This document shows, piece by piece, positions 48,789 to 58,241 of a stretch of 64,000 bases of DNA (position 1 is the first letter of the stretch; every line of letters begins with the position of its first letter). Both the position numbers and the translations under genes were made by a program. The stretch covers positions 1 to 64,000 of the forward strand of contig JAJQFE010000012.1 in NCBI GenBank assembly GCA_021201295.1. Reading direction: 5' to 3'. Under the pieces are notes generated by a model that worked only from the letters and a program-made list of their open reading frames with translations, did not search any database and had not been told where the DNA came from. This stretch comes from Tannerellaceae bacterium (GTDB taxonomy: Bacteria; Bacteroidota; Bacteroidia; Bacteroidales; Tannerellaceae).

Positions 48789-49552
48789 ATATCAAAAAAT
48801 TGCTGGTGTCACAACCGAAACCTGCATTAGAGAAGTCACCCTATTTCGATATAGCAGAGAAATACGGGGTGGAGATTGATTTTAGACCGTTTATCAAAGT
48901 AGAGCCTGTTTCTTCCAAGGAATTTAGACAACAAAGAATTACCATATTGGATTACACAGCCGTAGTTTTTACCGCCCGAACTGCAATAGATCATTTCTTC
49001 CACTTATGTGAAGAACTGAGAGTCGCCATTCCGGAAACTATGAAGTATTTTTGTATGACAAAAGCAATTGCCGTATATCTACAGAAATATACTGTGTATA
49101 GGAAACGGAAAATATTTTTTGCGCAAACCGGTAAGCAGGATGAACTGGTAACCATCATTAGCAAGCATGCAAAAGAAAAATATCTGATTCCTGTCTCAGA
49201 TGTACATAAAGAAGATCTTTTCCAGATGCTGGATGCAAAAAAAATAGACTACACCAAGGCGGTGATGTATAAAACAGTAAGTAATGATTTTTCAAAAGAA
49301 GAAAAATTCGACTATGATATGTTGCTGTTTTTTAGTCCTTCCGGTATTGCTTCTTTGTTAAAGAATTTTCCTGATTTTCAGCAGGAGGATATACGGATCG
49401 GTTGTTTTGGTCCTACCACTGCGAAAGCTGTAAAAGATGCTGGTTTACGGCTGGATGTAGAAGCTCCTTCACCGGAGGCTCCGTCCATGACAGCTGCATT
49501 GGAACTATATCTTAAAAAAGAGTTGGCCAAGAATAAAAAGAATGGTAAATAA
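48779..49552 (+). CDS. hemD: Uroporphyrinogen-III synthase, first copy
   Basis: A 257-residue HemD-fold protein: two Rossmann-like halves, LLVSQPKPALEKSPYFDIAE at the start, a TAVVFTARTAIDHF segment and the conserved FFSPSGIASLLKNFP with FGPTTAKAVKDAGL. HemD cyclises hydroxymethylbilane into uroporphyrinogen III. Intact, and embedded in the housekeeping cluster DUF4271-hemD-rnpA-yidD-tatD rather than in the heme operon, which has its own broken hemD-like gene. It may have a separate function in lineages without heme synthesis. Confidence 0.8.
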   Translation: MALNIKKLLVSQPKPALEKSPYFDIAEKYGVEIDFRPFIKVEPVSSKEFRQQRITILDYTAVVFTARTAIDHFFHLCEELRVAIPETMKYFCMTKAIAVYLQKYTVYRKRKIFFAQTGKQDELVTIISKHAKEKYLIPVSDVHKEDLFQMLDAKKIDYTKAVMYKTVSNDFSKEEKFDYDMLLFFSPSGIASLLKNFPDFQQEDIRIGCFGPTTAKAVKDAGLRLDVEAPSPEAPSMTAALELYLKKELAKNKKNGK

Positions 49553-49934
49553 TAATAGGTATACTCTTTCCAAAGAGGAACGCCTGTCATGGAAACGCTA
49601 CATTGATCTACTTTTTCAGGAAGGAAAATCATTTGTAGCGTTTCCTTTACGGGTTGTTTATTTGTTTATGGAAGAAGCTATGCCAGCGCCTGTCTCTTTT
49701 ATGATCAGTGTTCCTAAAAAAAAAATTAGGCGGGCTGTAAAACGCAATTTGGTTAAAAGACAGACCCGTGAGACCTACCGGGTCAGAAAATATGATTTGA
49801 TACTACCTTTAGTAGAAAAAAACAGGTCTATGATCATTGCTTTTTTATATTTGGATAAAGAGGTGCACTCCTTTGCCGATATGGAAAAAGCTATGACAAA
49901 AGCACTCAAAGTATTACGGGAAAAAGAACAATGA
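49542..49934 (+). CDS. rnpA: Ribonuclease P protein component
   Basis: Protein cofactor of RNase P, which matures tRNA 5' ends. It shows the basic RNR-type motif [18 protein letters not shown] and an N-terminal TLSKEERL. The 130-residue frame contains a run of ten A at 49716-49725 (VPKKKIRR), the longest A run noted in the window, without any length error. It overlaps hemD by 11 bases and yidD by four. Intact. Confidence 0.95.
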   Translation: MVNNNRYTLSKEERLSWKRYIDLLFQEGKSFVAFPLRVVYLFMEEAMPAPVSFMISVPKKKIRRAVKRNLVKRQTRETYRVRKYDLILPLVEKNRSMIIAFLYLDKEVHSFADMEKAMTKALKVLREKEQ

Positions 49935-50152
49935 AAAAGTTCTTTACGTCTATTTTCCTTTTGCCGGTTTATTTTTATAAATATTGTATTTCTCCTTTTA
50001 CTCCGGCATCCTGCAGGTACATCCCTACCTGTTCTGAATATGCTGTGCAATCACTCAAAAAATATGGCCCTGTTAAAGGTACCTGGTTAGCTATGAAACG
50101 TATTTCTCGCTGCCATCCCTGGGGTGGAAGTGGATATGACCCGGTTCCATAA
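49931..50152 (+). CDS. yidD: Membrane protein insertion efficiency factor
   Basis: A 73-residue protein with the complete YidD pattern: [32 protein letters not shown] and [17 protein letters not shown], with three conserved Cys. It helps YidC-dependent membrane insertion and normally follows rnpA, as here with an ATGA overlap. Intact. Confidence 0.95.
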   Translation: MKKFFTSIFLLPVYFYKYCISPFTPASCRYIPTCSEYAVQSLKKYGPVKGTWLAMKRISRCHPWGGSGYDPVP

Positions 50153-50154
50153 AT

Positions 50155-50790
50155 ATGTACTACTATAATATCCATACTCATCGCAAAGCCTTTGCTCCGG
50201 AAGAAATTCCTGTTTTTAGTCATATAACAGGTAAAGATCTGGCAGAAGAACCGGTTACTCTATATAAAAGTGTGGGCATTCATCCCTGGTTTATAGCAGA
50301 GAATGCGGACCAGTTACAGAAATTCATTCAAGAGGCAGAAGAAAAAAATGTAATAGCTATCGGAGAAATTGGGTTAGATAAGCGGGCAGTAGTCCCGATG
50401 GCAATGCAGGAGTCCGTTTTCCGTGAGCAGCTTTTATTCGCAGAACAGTTACAAAAACCTGTGATTATTCATTGTGTAAAAGCCTGGGAAGAATTAATTG
50501 CTTTGAAGAAAAATATCAACCCTTCTGTCCCATGGATTATACATGGCTTCAGAGGGAAACCGGATCTGGCGGAGCAATTAATTAAACAGAATTTGTACCT
50601 TTCTTTTGGCAGACATTTTAATTCTGGAGCTTTACAGAAAGCATGGCCGGAAAGATGTTTTGCAGAAACAGACGAAGAAAATGTATCGATCCGGGAAGTT
50701 TATACGTTACTGGCAGACTCTCTCCATATTTCCACAGACCTATTAGCCATTCAATTAAGACAAAATGTTCGGCGCGTCTTTTCTATTTGA
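50155..50790 (+). CDS. tatD: TatD-family metal-dependent hydrolase
   Basis: A 211-residue TIM-barrel nuclease/hydrolase: NIHTHRKAF for the first metal-binding pair, SVGIHPWF, AIGEIGLDKR with the metal-binding Glu, KPVIIHCVKAWEEL and WIIHGFRGK. The late FAETDEENVSI holds the conserved Asp. It is shorter than E. coli TatD (about 260) but of the length usual in Bacteroidales. It lies three bases after yidD. Intact. Confidence 0.85.
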   Translation: MYYYNIHTHRKAFAPEEIPVFSHITGKDLAEEPVTLYKSVGIHPWFIAENADQLQKFIQEAEEKNVIAIGEIGLDKRAVVPMAMQESVFREQLLFAEQLQKPVIIHCVKAWEELIALKKNINPSVPWIIHGFRGKPDLAEQLIKQNLYLSFGRHFNSGALQKAWPERCFAETDEENVSIREVYTLLADSLHISTDLLAIQLRQNVRRVFSI

Positions 50791-50813
50791 TTTAAAAATA
50801 AGTACTACCTTTG
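50786..50813 (+). promoter_or_regulatory. Promoter of tyrS
   Basis: TTTG at 50786-50789 and TACCTTTG at 50806-50813 followed by CA, with 16 bases between them, 45 bases upstream of the tyrS ATG. The -7 match is perfect; spacing is one base short of the usual range. Confidence 0.6.
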
Positions 50814-50857
50814 CAGGCATTATTAACAGACAAATATAACTCGAATAAAATAACACG

Positions 50858-52150
50858 ATGAACTTTGTAGAAGAACTAAGATGGAGGGGGATGATTCATG
50901 ACATGATGCCGGGTACTGAAGAGCAATTGCAAAAAGAAATGACTTCTGCTTATGTAGGTATAGACCCAACTGCAGATTCCTTACATATCGGACACCTGGT
51001 AAGTGTAATGATGTTGAAGCATTTTCAGCGTGCCGGTCATCGTCCGATTGCCTTAGTTGGAGGGGCAACCGGCATGATAGGAGACCCTTCTATGAAATCC
51101 GCAGAACGTAATCTTTTGGATGAAGCGACTCTTCGCCATAACCAGGAAAGTATAAAAAAACAGTTAGCTAAATTTCTGGACTTTGATTCAGATGCGCCTA
51201 ATGCAGCAAAACTGGTGAATAATTATGACTGGATGAAGGAGTATTCATTTCTCGATTTTATTCGTGATATAGGGAAACATCTGACCGTTAATTATATGAT
51301 GGCCAAAGATTCAGTTAAAAAACGGTTAAGTTCTGAGTCCAACGTTGGCCTATCTTTTACTGAATTTTCTTACCAGTTGATCCAGGGATATGACTTTTTA
51401 TTCCTTTTCCAGAACGAAAACTGTCGTCTTCAGATGGGAGGTTCGGATCAGTGGGGTAATATTACTACAGGTACAGAGTTGATCCGCCGTAAAACAGGTG
51501 GAGAAGCATTTGCTTTGACCTGTCCGCTCATTACCAAAGCCGATGGCGGCAAATTTGGTAAAACCGAGTCCGGTAATGTGTGGTTAGACCGCCGGTATAC
51601 CTCTCCTTATAAATTCTATCAGTTCTGGTTGAATGTAAGTGATGAAGATGCCGCTAAATATATCAAAATCTTTACTGCCCTGAGCCAGGAAGAGATTACT
51701 GCTCTTGAAGAAGAGCAGGTCGTTACTCCTCATTTGCGCCCTTTGCAAAAGAGACTGGCAAAAGAGATCACTGTGATGGTACATTCAGAAGAGGATTATG
51801 AAATGGCTGTGGAGGCATCTAATATTTTATTTAGTAATTCTACTTCTGAGACTCTGAAAAAACTGGATGAAGAGACCTTTTTATCAGTATTTGAAGGAGT
51901 TCCGCAATTTGAAATCTCCCGGGAGGAATTAGCTGATGGTATCAAAATAATAGATTTGCTTACTGAAAAAGCGGCTGTATTTCCATCGAAAGGAGAAATG
52001 CGTAAGTTGGTACAGAGTGGTGGAGTCAGTGTAAATAAAGAAAAACTGGCAGAGACAGAAACTGTGTTTACAACTTCTTCCCTGTTGAATGATAAATATT
52101 TGTTGGTACAGCGAGGAAAGAAGAACTATTTTCTGCTGATTGCCAAATAA
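50858..52150 (+). CDS. tyrS: Tyrosyl-tRNA synthetase
   Basis: Charges tRNA-Tyr. Class I signatures are [18 protein letters not shown] (HIGH) and KFGKTES (KMSKS-type loop); the tyrosine pocket includes [12 protein letters not shown] and [15 protein letters not shown]-terminal S4 RNA-binding domain reads [17 protein letters not shown]. At 430 residues it is complete and intact. Confidence 0.97.
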   Translation: MNFVEELRWRGMIHDMMPGTEEQLQKEMTSAYVGIDPTADSLHIGHLVSVMMLKHFQRAGHRPIALVGGATGMIGDPSMKSAERNLLDEATLRHNQESIKKQLAKFLDFDSDAPNAAKLVNNYDWMKEYSFLDFIRDIGKHLTVNYMMAKDSVKKRLSSESNVGLSFTEFSYQLIQGYDFLFLFQNENCRLQMGGSDQWGNITTGTELIRRKTGGEAFALTCPLITKADGGKFGKTESGNVWLDRRYTSPYKFYQFWLNVSDEDAAKYIKIFTALSQEEITALEEEQVVTPHLRPLQKRLAKEITVMVHSEEDYEMAVEASNILFSNSTSETLKKLDEETFLSVFEGVPQFEISREELADGIKIIDLLTEKAAVFPSKGEMRKLVQSGGVSVNKEKLAETETVFTTSSLLNDKYLLVQRGKKNYFLLIAK

Positions 52151-52166
52151 GAAATCAGCTAAAATA

Positions 52167-52197
52167 TTTGCAGGGTAAAATAAAATTTCTACCTTTG
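52167..52197 (+). promoter_or_regulatory. Promoter of tRNA-Gln
   Basis: TTTG at 52167-52170, a 19-base spacer and TACCTTTG at 52190-52197 followed by CA: a textbook Bacteroidetes promoter 24 bases before the mature tRNA. Confidence 0.75.
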
Positions 52198-52220
52198 CAT
52201 CGCTTTAAGAAAGCGTAGGA

Positions 52221-52292
52221 TTGTCTCATGGTGTAATGGTAGCACTGCAGATTTTGGTTCTGCCTGTCAAGGTTCGAATCCTTGTGAGACAA
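52221..52292 (+). tRNA. tRNA-Gln (anticodon TTG)
   Basis: A 72-base cloverleaf. The acceptor stem TTGTCTC pairs with GAGACAA and the D-arm holds GGTGTAATGGTAGCAC. The anticodon stem GCAGA/TCTGC encloses TTTTGGT with anticodon TTG, and the T-arm has GGTTCGAATCC. CCA is not encoded. It has its own promoter and terminator. Confidence 0.95.
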
Positions 52293-52297
52293 CTTCC

Positions 52298-52337
52298 AAA
52301 AGTCCATCATTGATCTATTCAGTAAGGGACTTTTTTT
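52298..52337 (+). terminator. Terminator of tRNA-Gln
   Basis: AAAAGTCC pairs with GGACTTTT across a 21-base loop, followed by a run of Ts. Confidence 0.8.
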
Positions 52338-52382
52338 ATGAATCCGACTAACTGATTATTGGGGTTTGGAATATAGTATAGT

Positions 52383-52407
52383 AAATCACTATATGTAGTG
52401 ATTTTTT
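52383..52407. terminator. Perfect nine-base hairpin upstream of the heme operon
   Basis: AAATCACTA, loop TATG, TAGTGATTT, then TTT. It insulates the heme operon from upstream transcription, or could be a regulator-binding palindrome next to the -7 box at 52425. Confidence 0.65.
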
Positions 52408-52424
52408 ATGAAGAATCTATCTTC

Positions 52425-52432
52425 TACTTTTG
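52425..52432 (+). promoter_or_regulatory. -7 box (TACTTTTG) of the heme operon
   Basis: TACTTTTG matches TAnnTTTG, 51 bases before the 5-aminolevulinate synthase ATG. A hairpin with a T tract occupies the -33 region. Confidence 0.55.
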
Positions 52433-52482
52433 TCTGTACATTTATAATAATACTTGGCATATAGAATATCCGATATTAATTT

Positions 52483-53739
52483 ATGGAAATAGATTTAGTT
52501 ACTAATAAAAGACTCATATCCTATCACTCATTTTTTGATACAGCACTGAATAAATTGCATGCAGAACAGCGGTATCGCATATTTACAGATATAGAGCGTA
52601 GGGTAGGGGAATTTCCTAAAGCATTCTGTCATACTAATAAGAAAATAGAGGAGATCGTGATCTGGTGTTCTAATGATTATCTCGGTATGGGGCAGCATCC
52701 GGAGATTATATGTGCCCTGACAAAGGCTGCCGTAAAATATGGAGCCGGAGCAGGAGGGACACGGAACATTTCAGGTAACAGCCATGCGATCGTAAGTTTG
52801 GAAAAGGAGTTGGCTGATCTTCATCATAAAGAAGCTGCTTTAGTTTTTACTTCCGGATATGTTTCCAACCAGACTGGAATTTCCACAATTGCCAGACTCA
52901 TTCCGGATTGTTTGATTCTTTCCGATGCTGCCAACCATAATTCCATGATTGAAGGAGTCCGGCAATTCGGATGTGATAAAGAGATTTTCAGGCATAATGA
53001 TCTGAAGCATCTGGAAGAGTTATTACGGAAATATGCAGAACGACCGAAAATGATCGTCTTTGAAAGTATTTATTCCATGGACGGAGATGTTGCTCCTATT
53101 CACGCTATCTGTGACCTGGCAGAGAAGTATCATGCACTTACTTATATTGATGAAGTGCATGCAGTAGGTATGTATGGGAACCGGGGTGGCGGAGTCGCAG
53201 ACCGGGATAGAGCCATGGAACGTCTGGATATTATAGAAGGCACTTTAGGGAAAGCTTTTGGAGTGATGGGAGGATATATTGCCGCTAAAAGAAATATTAT
53301 AGATGCCGTACGGAGCTTTGCGCCCGGATTTATTTTTACGACAGCTCTATCTCCTGCCTTAGCAGAAGCTGCTGTAGCATCGATTCGCTATTTAAAAAAT
53401 TCTTCCGGAGAACGTGCCCGGCAACAGGCACAGGTACAGAAGACCAAAGACGCACTTCATGCAGCAGGAATTCCTGTCATGAAGACCGACACGCATATCA
53501 TTCCTGTTATGATTGGGAATGCGGAAGCCTGTAAGGCTGCCAGCGAACGTTTACTTCATACTCATCATATTTATATACAACCTATTAACTATCCCACTGT
53601 TCCTAAAAATACGGAACGTTTACGAATTACCCCATCTCCTTTTCATACAGATGAAATGATAAAACAGTTGGTAGAAGCATTGATGGAAGTCTGGGAATAT
53701 CTGGATCTGCAATTTGAGGCTGGCAAAAGAACAGCTTGA
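52483..53739 (+). CDS. hemA: 5-aminolevulinate synthase (C4/Shemin pathway)
   Basis: Condenses glycine and succinyl-CoA to 5-aminolevulinate with PLP. Synthase-specific blocks are [67 protein letters not shown] and the PLP-lysine motif [14 protein letters not shown]; the end reads [20 protein letters not shown]. Close relatives in the fold (AONS, KBL) differ at TRNISG and at this C-terminal block, so this is not BioF or Kbl. It has 418 residues and is intact. This enzyme is characteristic of Alphaproteobacteria and mitochondria; most bacteria including typical Bacteroidetes use glutamyl-tRNA reductase. Horizontal acquisition is inferred. First gene of the hem operon. Confidence 0.9.
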   Translation: MEIDLVTNKRLISYHSFFDTALNKLHAEQRYRIFTDIERRVGEFPKAFCHTNKKIEEIVIWCSNDYLGMGQHPEIICALTKAAVKYGAGAGGTRNISGNSHAIVSLEKELADLHHKEAALVFTSGYVSNQTGISTIARLIPDCLILSDAANHNSMIEGVRQFGCDKEIFRHNDLKHLEELLRKYAERPKMIVFESIYSMDGDVAPIHAICDLAEKYHALTYIDEVHAVGMYGNRGGGVADRDRAMERLDIIEGTLGKAFGVMGGYIAAKRNIIDAVRSFAPGFIFTTALSPALAEAAVASIRYLKNSSGERARQQAQVQKTKDALHAAGIPVMKTDTHIIPVMIGNAEACKAASERLLHTHHIYIQPINYPTVPKNTERLRITPSPFHTDEMIKQLVEALMEVWEYLDLQFEAGKRTA

Positions 53740-53748
53740 GGAATTAGC

Positions 53749-54674
53749 ATGAATAAAATGCTGAAAATAGGAACAAGAGATAGCGAGTTAGCTGTCTGGC
53801 AGGCAGAACAGGTAAAAATAAAACTAAAGGGTATAGGAATTTCTGCTGAATTGGTATATATAAAAAGTGAGGGGGCCTGGACCTGGTCACTCCTTTATAT
53901 GAAATAGGGGTACAGGGAGTATTCACCCGTGCCCTGGATATAGCTTTACTGACCGGACAGATTAATTTGGCTGTTCATTCTATGAAAGATGTACCGACCC
54001 AACCGGCACAAGGAATTGCTATTCCGGCTGTACTCCCATGTGGAAATTATAAAGATGTATTGGTCCTGAAAGACATCTCTTCCAGGCAGGTTGACGAAGA
54101 AAGTAAAGGATCTGTTACGATCGCAACCAGTAGCGTTCGTCGCAGAGCACAATGGTTGAACCGGTATCCGGAAGACAGGCTGGAAAATTTGCGGGGAAAT
54201 ATCAATACCCGTTTGCAAAAAGTTGCAGCCAATGATTGGTATGGAGCTGTTTTTGCTGCTGCAGGGCTGGAACGTATAGGCGTAAGGACAGAGAACATGG
54301 TCGACCTGGACTGGATGCTCCCGGCTCCGGCACAAGGAATCATTTGTATTACCTGCCGGGTGGAAGATCAGAAAATGACCGATATTTGTACACAGATCAA
54401 TCATCCGTCCACTTTCCTCTGTGCAACCATAGAACGTGATTTTTTACGGACACTGATGGGCGGTTGTTCTACACCGATTGCAGGATTAGCCCTAATAAAG
54501 GATGAATAGGTACTCTTTAAGGGAAAAATCCTGTCCCTGGATGGAAAGGAAAGCCGGGAGGTGACCTATTCTCAGGCTATCCATTTAGCCGGTAATATGG
54601 GAAGAATTGCTGCGGAGCAGTTGCTGGAGAACGGAGGTAGAGAACTGCTGGAACAAATCCGTAATGGAAAATAA
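53749..54674 (+). pseudogene. hemC: Hydroxymethylbilane synthase, frameshift plus in-frame TAG
   Basis: Porphobilinogen deaminase: IGTRDSELAVWQAEQVKIKL at the start, LVTPLYEIGVQGVFTRALD, NLAVHSMKDVPT, TSSVRRRAQWL, LRGNINTRLQK, LPAPAQGII and the cofactor-Cys motif LMGGCSTPIAG. A base is missing near 53871-53877 (GAGGGGGCCTGG, one base short of encoding SEGDLDLV). TAG at 54507-54509 falls where a polar residue such as Glu is expected. Corrected length is 308 residues. It starts ten bases after hemA and overlaps the hemD-like gene. Two independent lesions suggest real loss of the step. Confidence 0.9.
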
Positions 54675-55391
54675 ACATATTTATATACTCAGTACAGGTA
54701 AGATCCGGGAGAAATATCTCCAGGAAGCACAGCAAAAAGGTTTTTTCATAGATATAGATCCTTTTATCTCGGTTAACTTATGTAATCAACAGAGTATTAG
54801 AGACCGTATTCAGAAATTATCCCGGGAGAATATTACAGCCATCTTTACAAGTCAATATGCTGTCCGGTCAGTGATTAAAATGTCTGATCATGTGCCGGCC
54901 TGGAAAATATATTGTCTGGAAGGAGCTACCCAAAAAGAAATTTCTTCTTTCTGGGGAACAGAAAATATCATAGCTACAGCCGGGAATGGGAAGGAATTAG
55001 CTACCCAGATTCTTTCAGCAGCTAACAAAGAGAGATATATCTTTTTTTGCGGGAATCGCCGGATGGATACTATTCCCTCTTCTTTGCTTGCTTATGACCT
55101 GTTTCTGGAGGAACTAGTGGTGTATGATACTATTTTATTGCCCCATACAATTAACCGGACGTATGATGCTATTTTCTTTTTTAGTCCAAGTGCTGTAGAA
55201 AGTTTTTTTTCTGTGAATTATGCAGAACCAACTCTCTTTTTTCTATTGGAGCCACGATGACTTCAGCATTGATGAAGTATGTCAAAGAAGAGCACATAAG
55301 AACTGCAATACGGCCGGATAAAAGAGAAATGATAGAAATGGCTATTTCATATTTTGATCAACATATTTATGGAGACAATTTTAAAAAATGA
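54664..55391 (+). pseudogene. hemD: Uroporphyrinogen-III synthase, second copy, frameshifted
   Basis: HemD-fold protein in the heme operon: IYILSTGKIREKYLQEAQQK, ITAIFTSQYAVRSVIKM, FFCGNRRMDTIPSSLL and AIFFFSPSAVESFF. The T run at 55237-55242 has six bases; seven restore LFFSIGATMTSALMKYVKEE and a 242-residue protein ending DNFKK. The start overlaps the hemC end and the end overlaps the hemE start, showing tight coupling. It has little obvious similarity to the HemD-like protein at 48.8 kb, so the two copies are old paralogs or of different origin. Confidence 0.8.
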
Positions 55392-56409
55392 TTTAATTCT
55401 TCGAGTCCTGCGGGGTGAGAATGTAGAACGGGTTCCGGTCTGGATGATGCGCCAGGCAGGACGTTTTCTTCCGGAATATCGTAAGCTAAGAGAAAAATAT
55501 ACTTTTTTTGAGAGATGTAAAACTCCCGAATTGGCCTGTGAGATTACTTTGCAACCTATCCGGAGATTAGGAGTGGATGCTGCTATCCTCTTTTCAGATA
55601 TTCTCGTAGTACCTGAAGCAATGGGACTTGAAGTTCAACTGGTGGAGAAAGTAGGCCCCATACTACCCTCTACGATCCGGAGAAAAGAAGATTTAAAGAA
55701 AGTACGAGTCCCGGATATACAGGAAAGTTTAGGATACGTTTTTGATGCCATTCGCCTGATCAGGCAGGAACTGGCAGGACAGGTTCCATTGATCAGATTT
55801 GCCGGAGCTCCCTGGACTTTACTTTGTTATATGGTGCAGGGAAAAGGTTTCAAGACATTTGATGAAGCTAAACGTTTTTGTTATACTAACCCGGAAGCAG
55901 CTCATTCCCTGCTTCAAATGATTACTGATACTACTATTACCTACCTGGAAGCTCAGATTGAAGCGGGGGCAGATCTGGTGCAGTTGTTTGATAGCTGGGC
56001 CGGATTAGTGGGACCGGAGGATTTTTCAGTATTTTGCCAACCTTATATACATCAGATTGTAGCGGCAGTAAAAGAAAAAGCTCCGGTAATTGTATTTGCT
56101 AAAGGAGCCTGGCATTCTTTACCATCTTTACGGGATACCGGAACGAATGCTTTAGGCATAGATTGGTGTCTGACCCCTGAATTAGCCCGCACTTTGGCAG
56201 GAGGTGCTGTCGTGTTGCAGGGTAATTTTGATCCGGCTAAATTATATGCGCCTATTCTATTTATTGAAAAAGAAGTAGGCAAAATGTTAGAGAGATTTGG
56301 AAAAAATAAATACATTGCTAACCTGGGACATGGTATTCTGCCTGATATCCCGGTTAAACATGCAAAAGCATTCGTAGAGACTGTTAAGAACTATTTATGG
56401 AATAACTAA
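55369..56409 (+). CDS. hemE: Uroporphyrinogen decarboxylase
   Basis: Decarboxylates the four acetates of uroporphyrinogen III to coproporphyrinogen III. Signatures are PVWMMRQAGRFLPEYR near the start, AAILFSDILVVPEAMG, IRFAGAPWTLLCYMVQGKG, LFDSWAGLVGPEDF and NLGHGILPDIP. It has 346 residues from ATG 55369, overlapping the hemD-like end by 23 bases. Intact, in contrast to hemC upstream. Confidence 0.95.
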   Translation: METILKNDLILRVLRGENVERVPVWMMRQAGRFLPEYRKLREKYTFFERCKTPELACEITLQPIRRLGVDAAILFSDILVVPEAMGLEVQLVEKVGPILPSTIRRKEDLKKVRVPDIQESLGYVFDAIRLIRQELAGQVPLIRFAGAPWTLLCYMVQGKGFKTFDEAKRFCYTNPEAAHSLLQMITDTTITYLEAQIEAGADLVQLFDSWAGLVGPEDFSVFCQPYIHQIVAAVKEKAPVIVFAKGAWHSLPSLRDTGTNALGIDWCLTPELARTLAGGAVVLQGNFDPAKLYAPILFIEKEVGKMLERFGKNKYIANLGHGILPDIPVKHAKAFVETVKNYLWNN

Positions 56410-56420
56410 AAAAGAAAGAT

Positions 56421-57395
56421 ATGTATTTACAAAAAAGAGGTAGAATTCTGCGAAAAAATGCTGCGATCCGTAGTCTCGTGGCAGAAACCCTATTAACCCC
56501 CGGAGATTTTATGGTTCCTTTATTTATTGATGAAGGAGAAAATGTGGCTACTCCTATTCCTTCCATGCCGGGATATTGCCGTTATTCGTTAGACCTGACT
56601 TTGAAAGAGGTAAAAGAATTATGGAATATGGGGATTAAATCCATTTTACTTTTTGTAAAAGCAAAAGATGAAGTAAAAGATAATACGGGACAAGAGGCCT
56701 GGAACCCGGACGGATTGATGCAGCGCAGTGTACGTGCTATTAAAGATGCGGTCCCTGACATGGTCGTTATGACAGATGTTGCTTTAGATCCTTATTCTAT
56801 TTATGGACACGATGGAATCGTAAAAGATGGTGAGATCCTGAATGATGAAACAGTGGAAGCATTAGTCAGAATGAGTCTGAGCCATGCTGAGGCAGGTGTT
56901 GATTTTGTAGCTCCCAGTGATATGATGGATGGTCGTATCCATGCGATCCGGAAAGCATTCGAAGAAAATGGTTTTACCCGTACCGGTATATTAAGTTATA
57001 GTGCTAAATATGCATCTTGTTTTTACGGACCTTTCCGGGATGCGTTAGATAGTGCACCGGGTTTTGGAGATAAGAAAACCTACCAGATGGATCCGGCCAA
57101 CAGACGGGAAGCTTTAAAGGAGGCTTTGTTAGATGTAGAAGAAGGTGCGGACATGGTAATGGTAAAACTGGCTATGGCCTATCTGGATATTATACGGGAA
57201 GTAAAAGATGCAGTGACTGTTCCGGTAAGTGCCTATCACGTAAGTGGAGAATATGCAATGATCAAAGCCGCAGCTCAGATGGGTTGGCTGGATGAAGATA
57301 AAGCTATTTTGGAGAGTCTGACCTCAATTAAACGTGCCGGTACCGACCTGATTGCTACTTATTTTGCTAAAAGAGCAGTAGAGTTATTGGGGTAA
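56421..57395 (+). CDS. hemB: Delta-aminolevulinic acid dehydratase (porphobilinogen synthase)
   Basis: Condenses two 5-aminolevulinate molecules into porphobilinogen. The metal-site segment DVALDPYSIYGHDG has Asp/Ala in place of the Cys cluster, so it belongs to the magnesium-type group. The Schiff-base lysines are in LSYSAKYASCFYGPFRDA and ADMVMVKLAMAYLD; the latter usually reads VKPAM or VKPGM, a mild deviation. It has 324 residues, lies 11 bases after hemE and closes the operon before a terminator. Intact. Confidence 0.95.
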   Translation: MYLQKRGRILRKNAAIRSLVAETLLTPGDFMVPLFIDEGENVATPIPSMPGYCRYSLDLTLKEVKELWNMGIKSILLFVKAKDEVKDNTGQEAWNPDGLMQRSVRAIKDAVPDMVVMTDVALDPYSIYGHDGIVKDGEILNDETVEALVRMSLSHAEAGVDFVAPSDMMDGRIHAIRKAFEENGFTRTGILSYSAKYASCFYGPFRDALDSAPGFGDKKTYQMDPANRREALKEALLDVEEGADMVMVKLAMAYLDIIREVKDAVTVPVSAYHVSGEYAMIKAAAQMGWLDEDKAILESLTSIKRAGTDLIATYFAKRAVELLG

Positions 57396-57407
57396 GATCA
57401 AAAAATT

Positions 57408-57434
57408 ATCTTCCCGGATCTATTCCGGGAAGAT
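57408..57434. terminator. Bidirectional terminator after hemB
   Basis: ATCTTCCCGGA pairs with TCCGGGAAGAT around a short loop, with A- and T-rich flanks, between convergent hemB and the DeoR-family gene. Confidence 0.85.
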
Positions 57435-57442
57435 ATCTGTTT

Positions 57443-58206
57443 TTAGACAAGGGTAATTTCAATCCCTTTTTCCCGGATCATTTCAATCATATGAACAGGT
57501 GCATCCTTATCAGTAATAATATGGTGTATTTTTCCTATGTTACATATTTTACAGAAACCTCTTTTCCCGAATTTAGATGAATCTGTTAATACAATAATTT
57601 TCTGTGCCGCATCAATCATTTGCTGATTGATACGTGCTTCACTCATATCACTTGTAGTAAGACCATAGTCCAAATCGATTCCATCTACCCCTAAAAAGAG
57701 TTTATTGCAGGATAGGCTTTCCAGAATATTTTCTGCATAATGTTCAATGACAGAAACTGAATTTTTTCTCATGATTCCTCCTAACTGAATAATTTCTATG
57801 CTCGGGTGGTAACATAATGTGAAGGACACTTTTACACAGGAAGTAATTACCGTAATATTCTCTTTTACATCTATTTCTTTAGCAAAAGCAAAGAGTGTAG
57901 TCCCGGATGCGATAATGATTTTATCTTTAGGTTTCAATAATAGACAGGTTGCTTTGGCAATCCGTCTTTTCTCTTCCGTCTGTATTTTTCTTTTATATCG
58001 ATATGTTTATCAGAGATAATCATACTCAGACTACTGGCACTTCCATGATTACGATATAAAAGCTTTTTACTTTCAAGTTGTTTCAAATCTTTACGAATGG
58101 TAACCTCCGAAACATTTAATTGTTGGCTTAGGTCGTGTACTTTCACGTATCCATCCTTTTTTAACTGTTCCAGAATAAATGTATGTCGCCTGGCAATGTT
58201 ACCCAT
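57443..58206 (-). pseudogene. DeoR-family transcriptional regulator (GlpR-like), frameshifted
   Basis: DeoR-type repressor with an N-terminal winged HTH (RHTFILEQLKKDGYVKVHDL, SEVTIRKDLKQLESKKLLYR) and a C-terminal sugar-phosphate sensor (IIIASGTTLFAFAKEI, SCNKLFLGVDGIDLDYGL, DSSKFGKRGFCKIC). The frame breaks where a G pair complementary to 57976-57977 should be three Gs to read YRREEKRRIAKATCLLLKPK. Corrected length is 254 residues from ATG 58206. It is divergent from glpD, so it is the likely repressor of the glycerol genes; its loss would make them constitutive. Confidence 0.8.
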
Positions 58207-58233
58207 ATCGATATGAATTGTAAATATTCGAAA

Positions 58234-58241
58234 CAAATATA
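58234..58241 (-). promoter_or_regulatory. -7 box (TATATTTG) of the DeoR-family gene
   Basis: The reverse complement of 58234-58241 is TATATTTG, matching TAnnTTTG, 27 bases upstream of the regulator's ATG. No matching glpD promoter was recognised in the rest of the divergent spacer. Confidence 0.45.
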
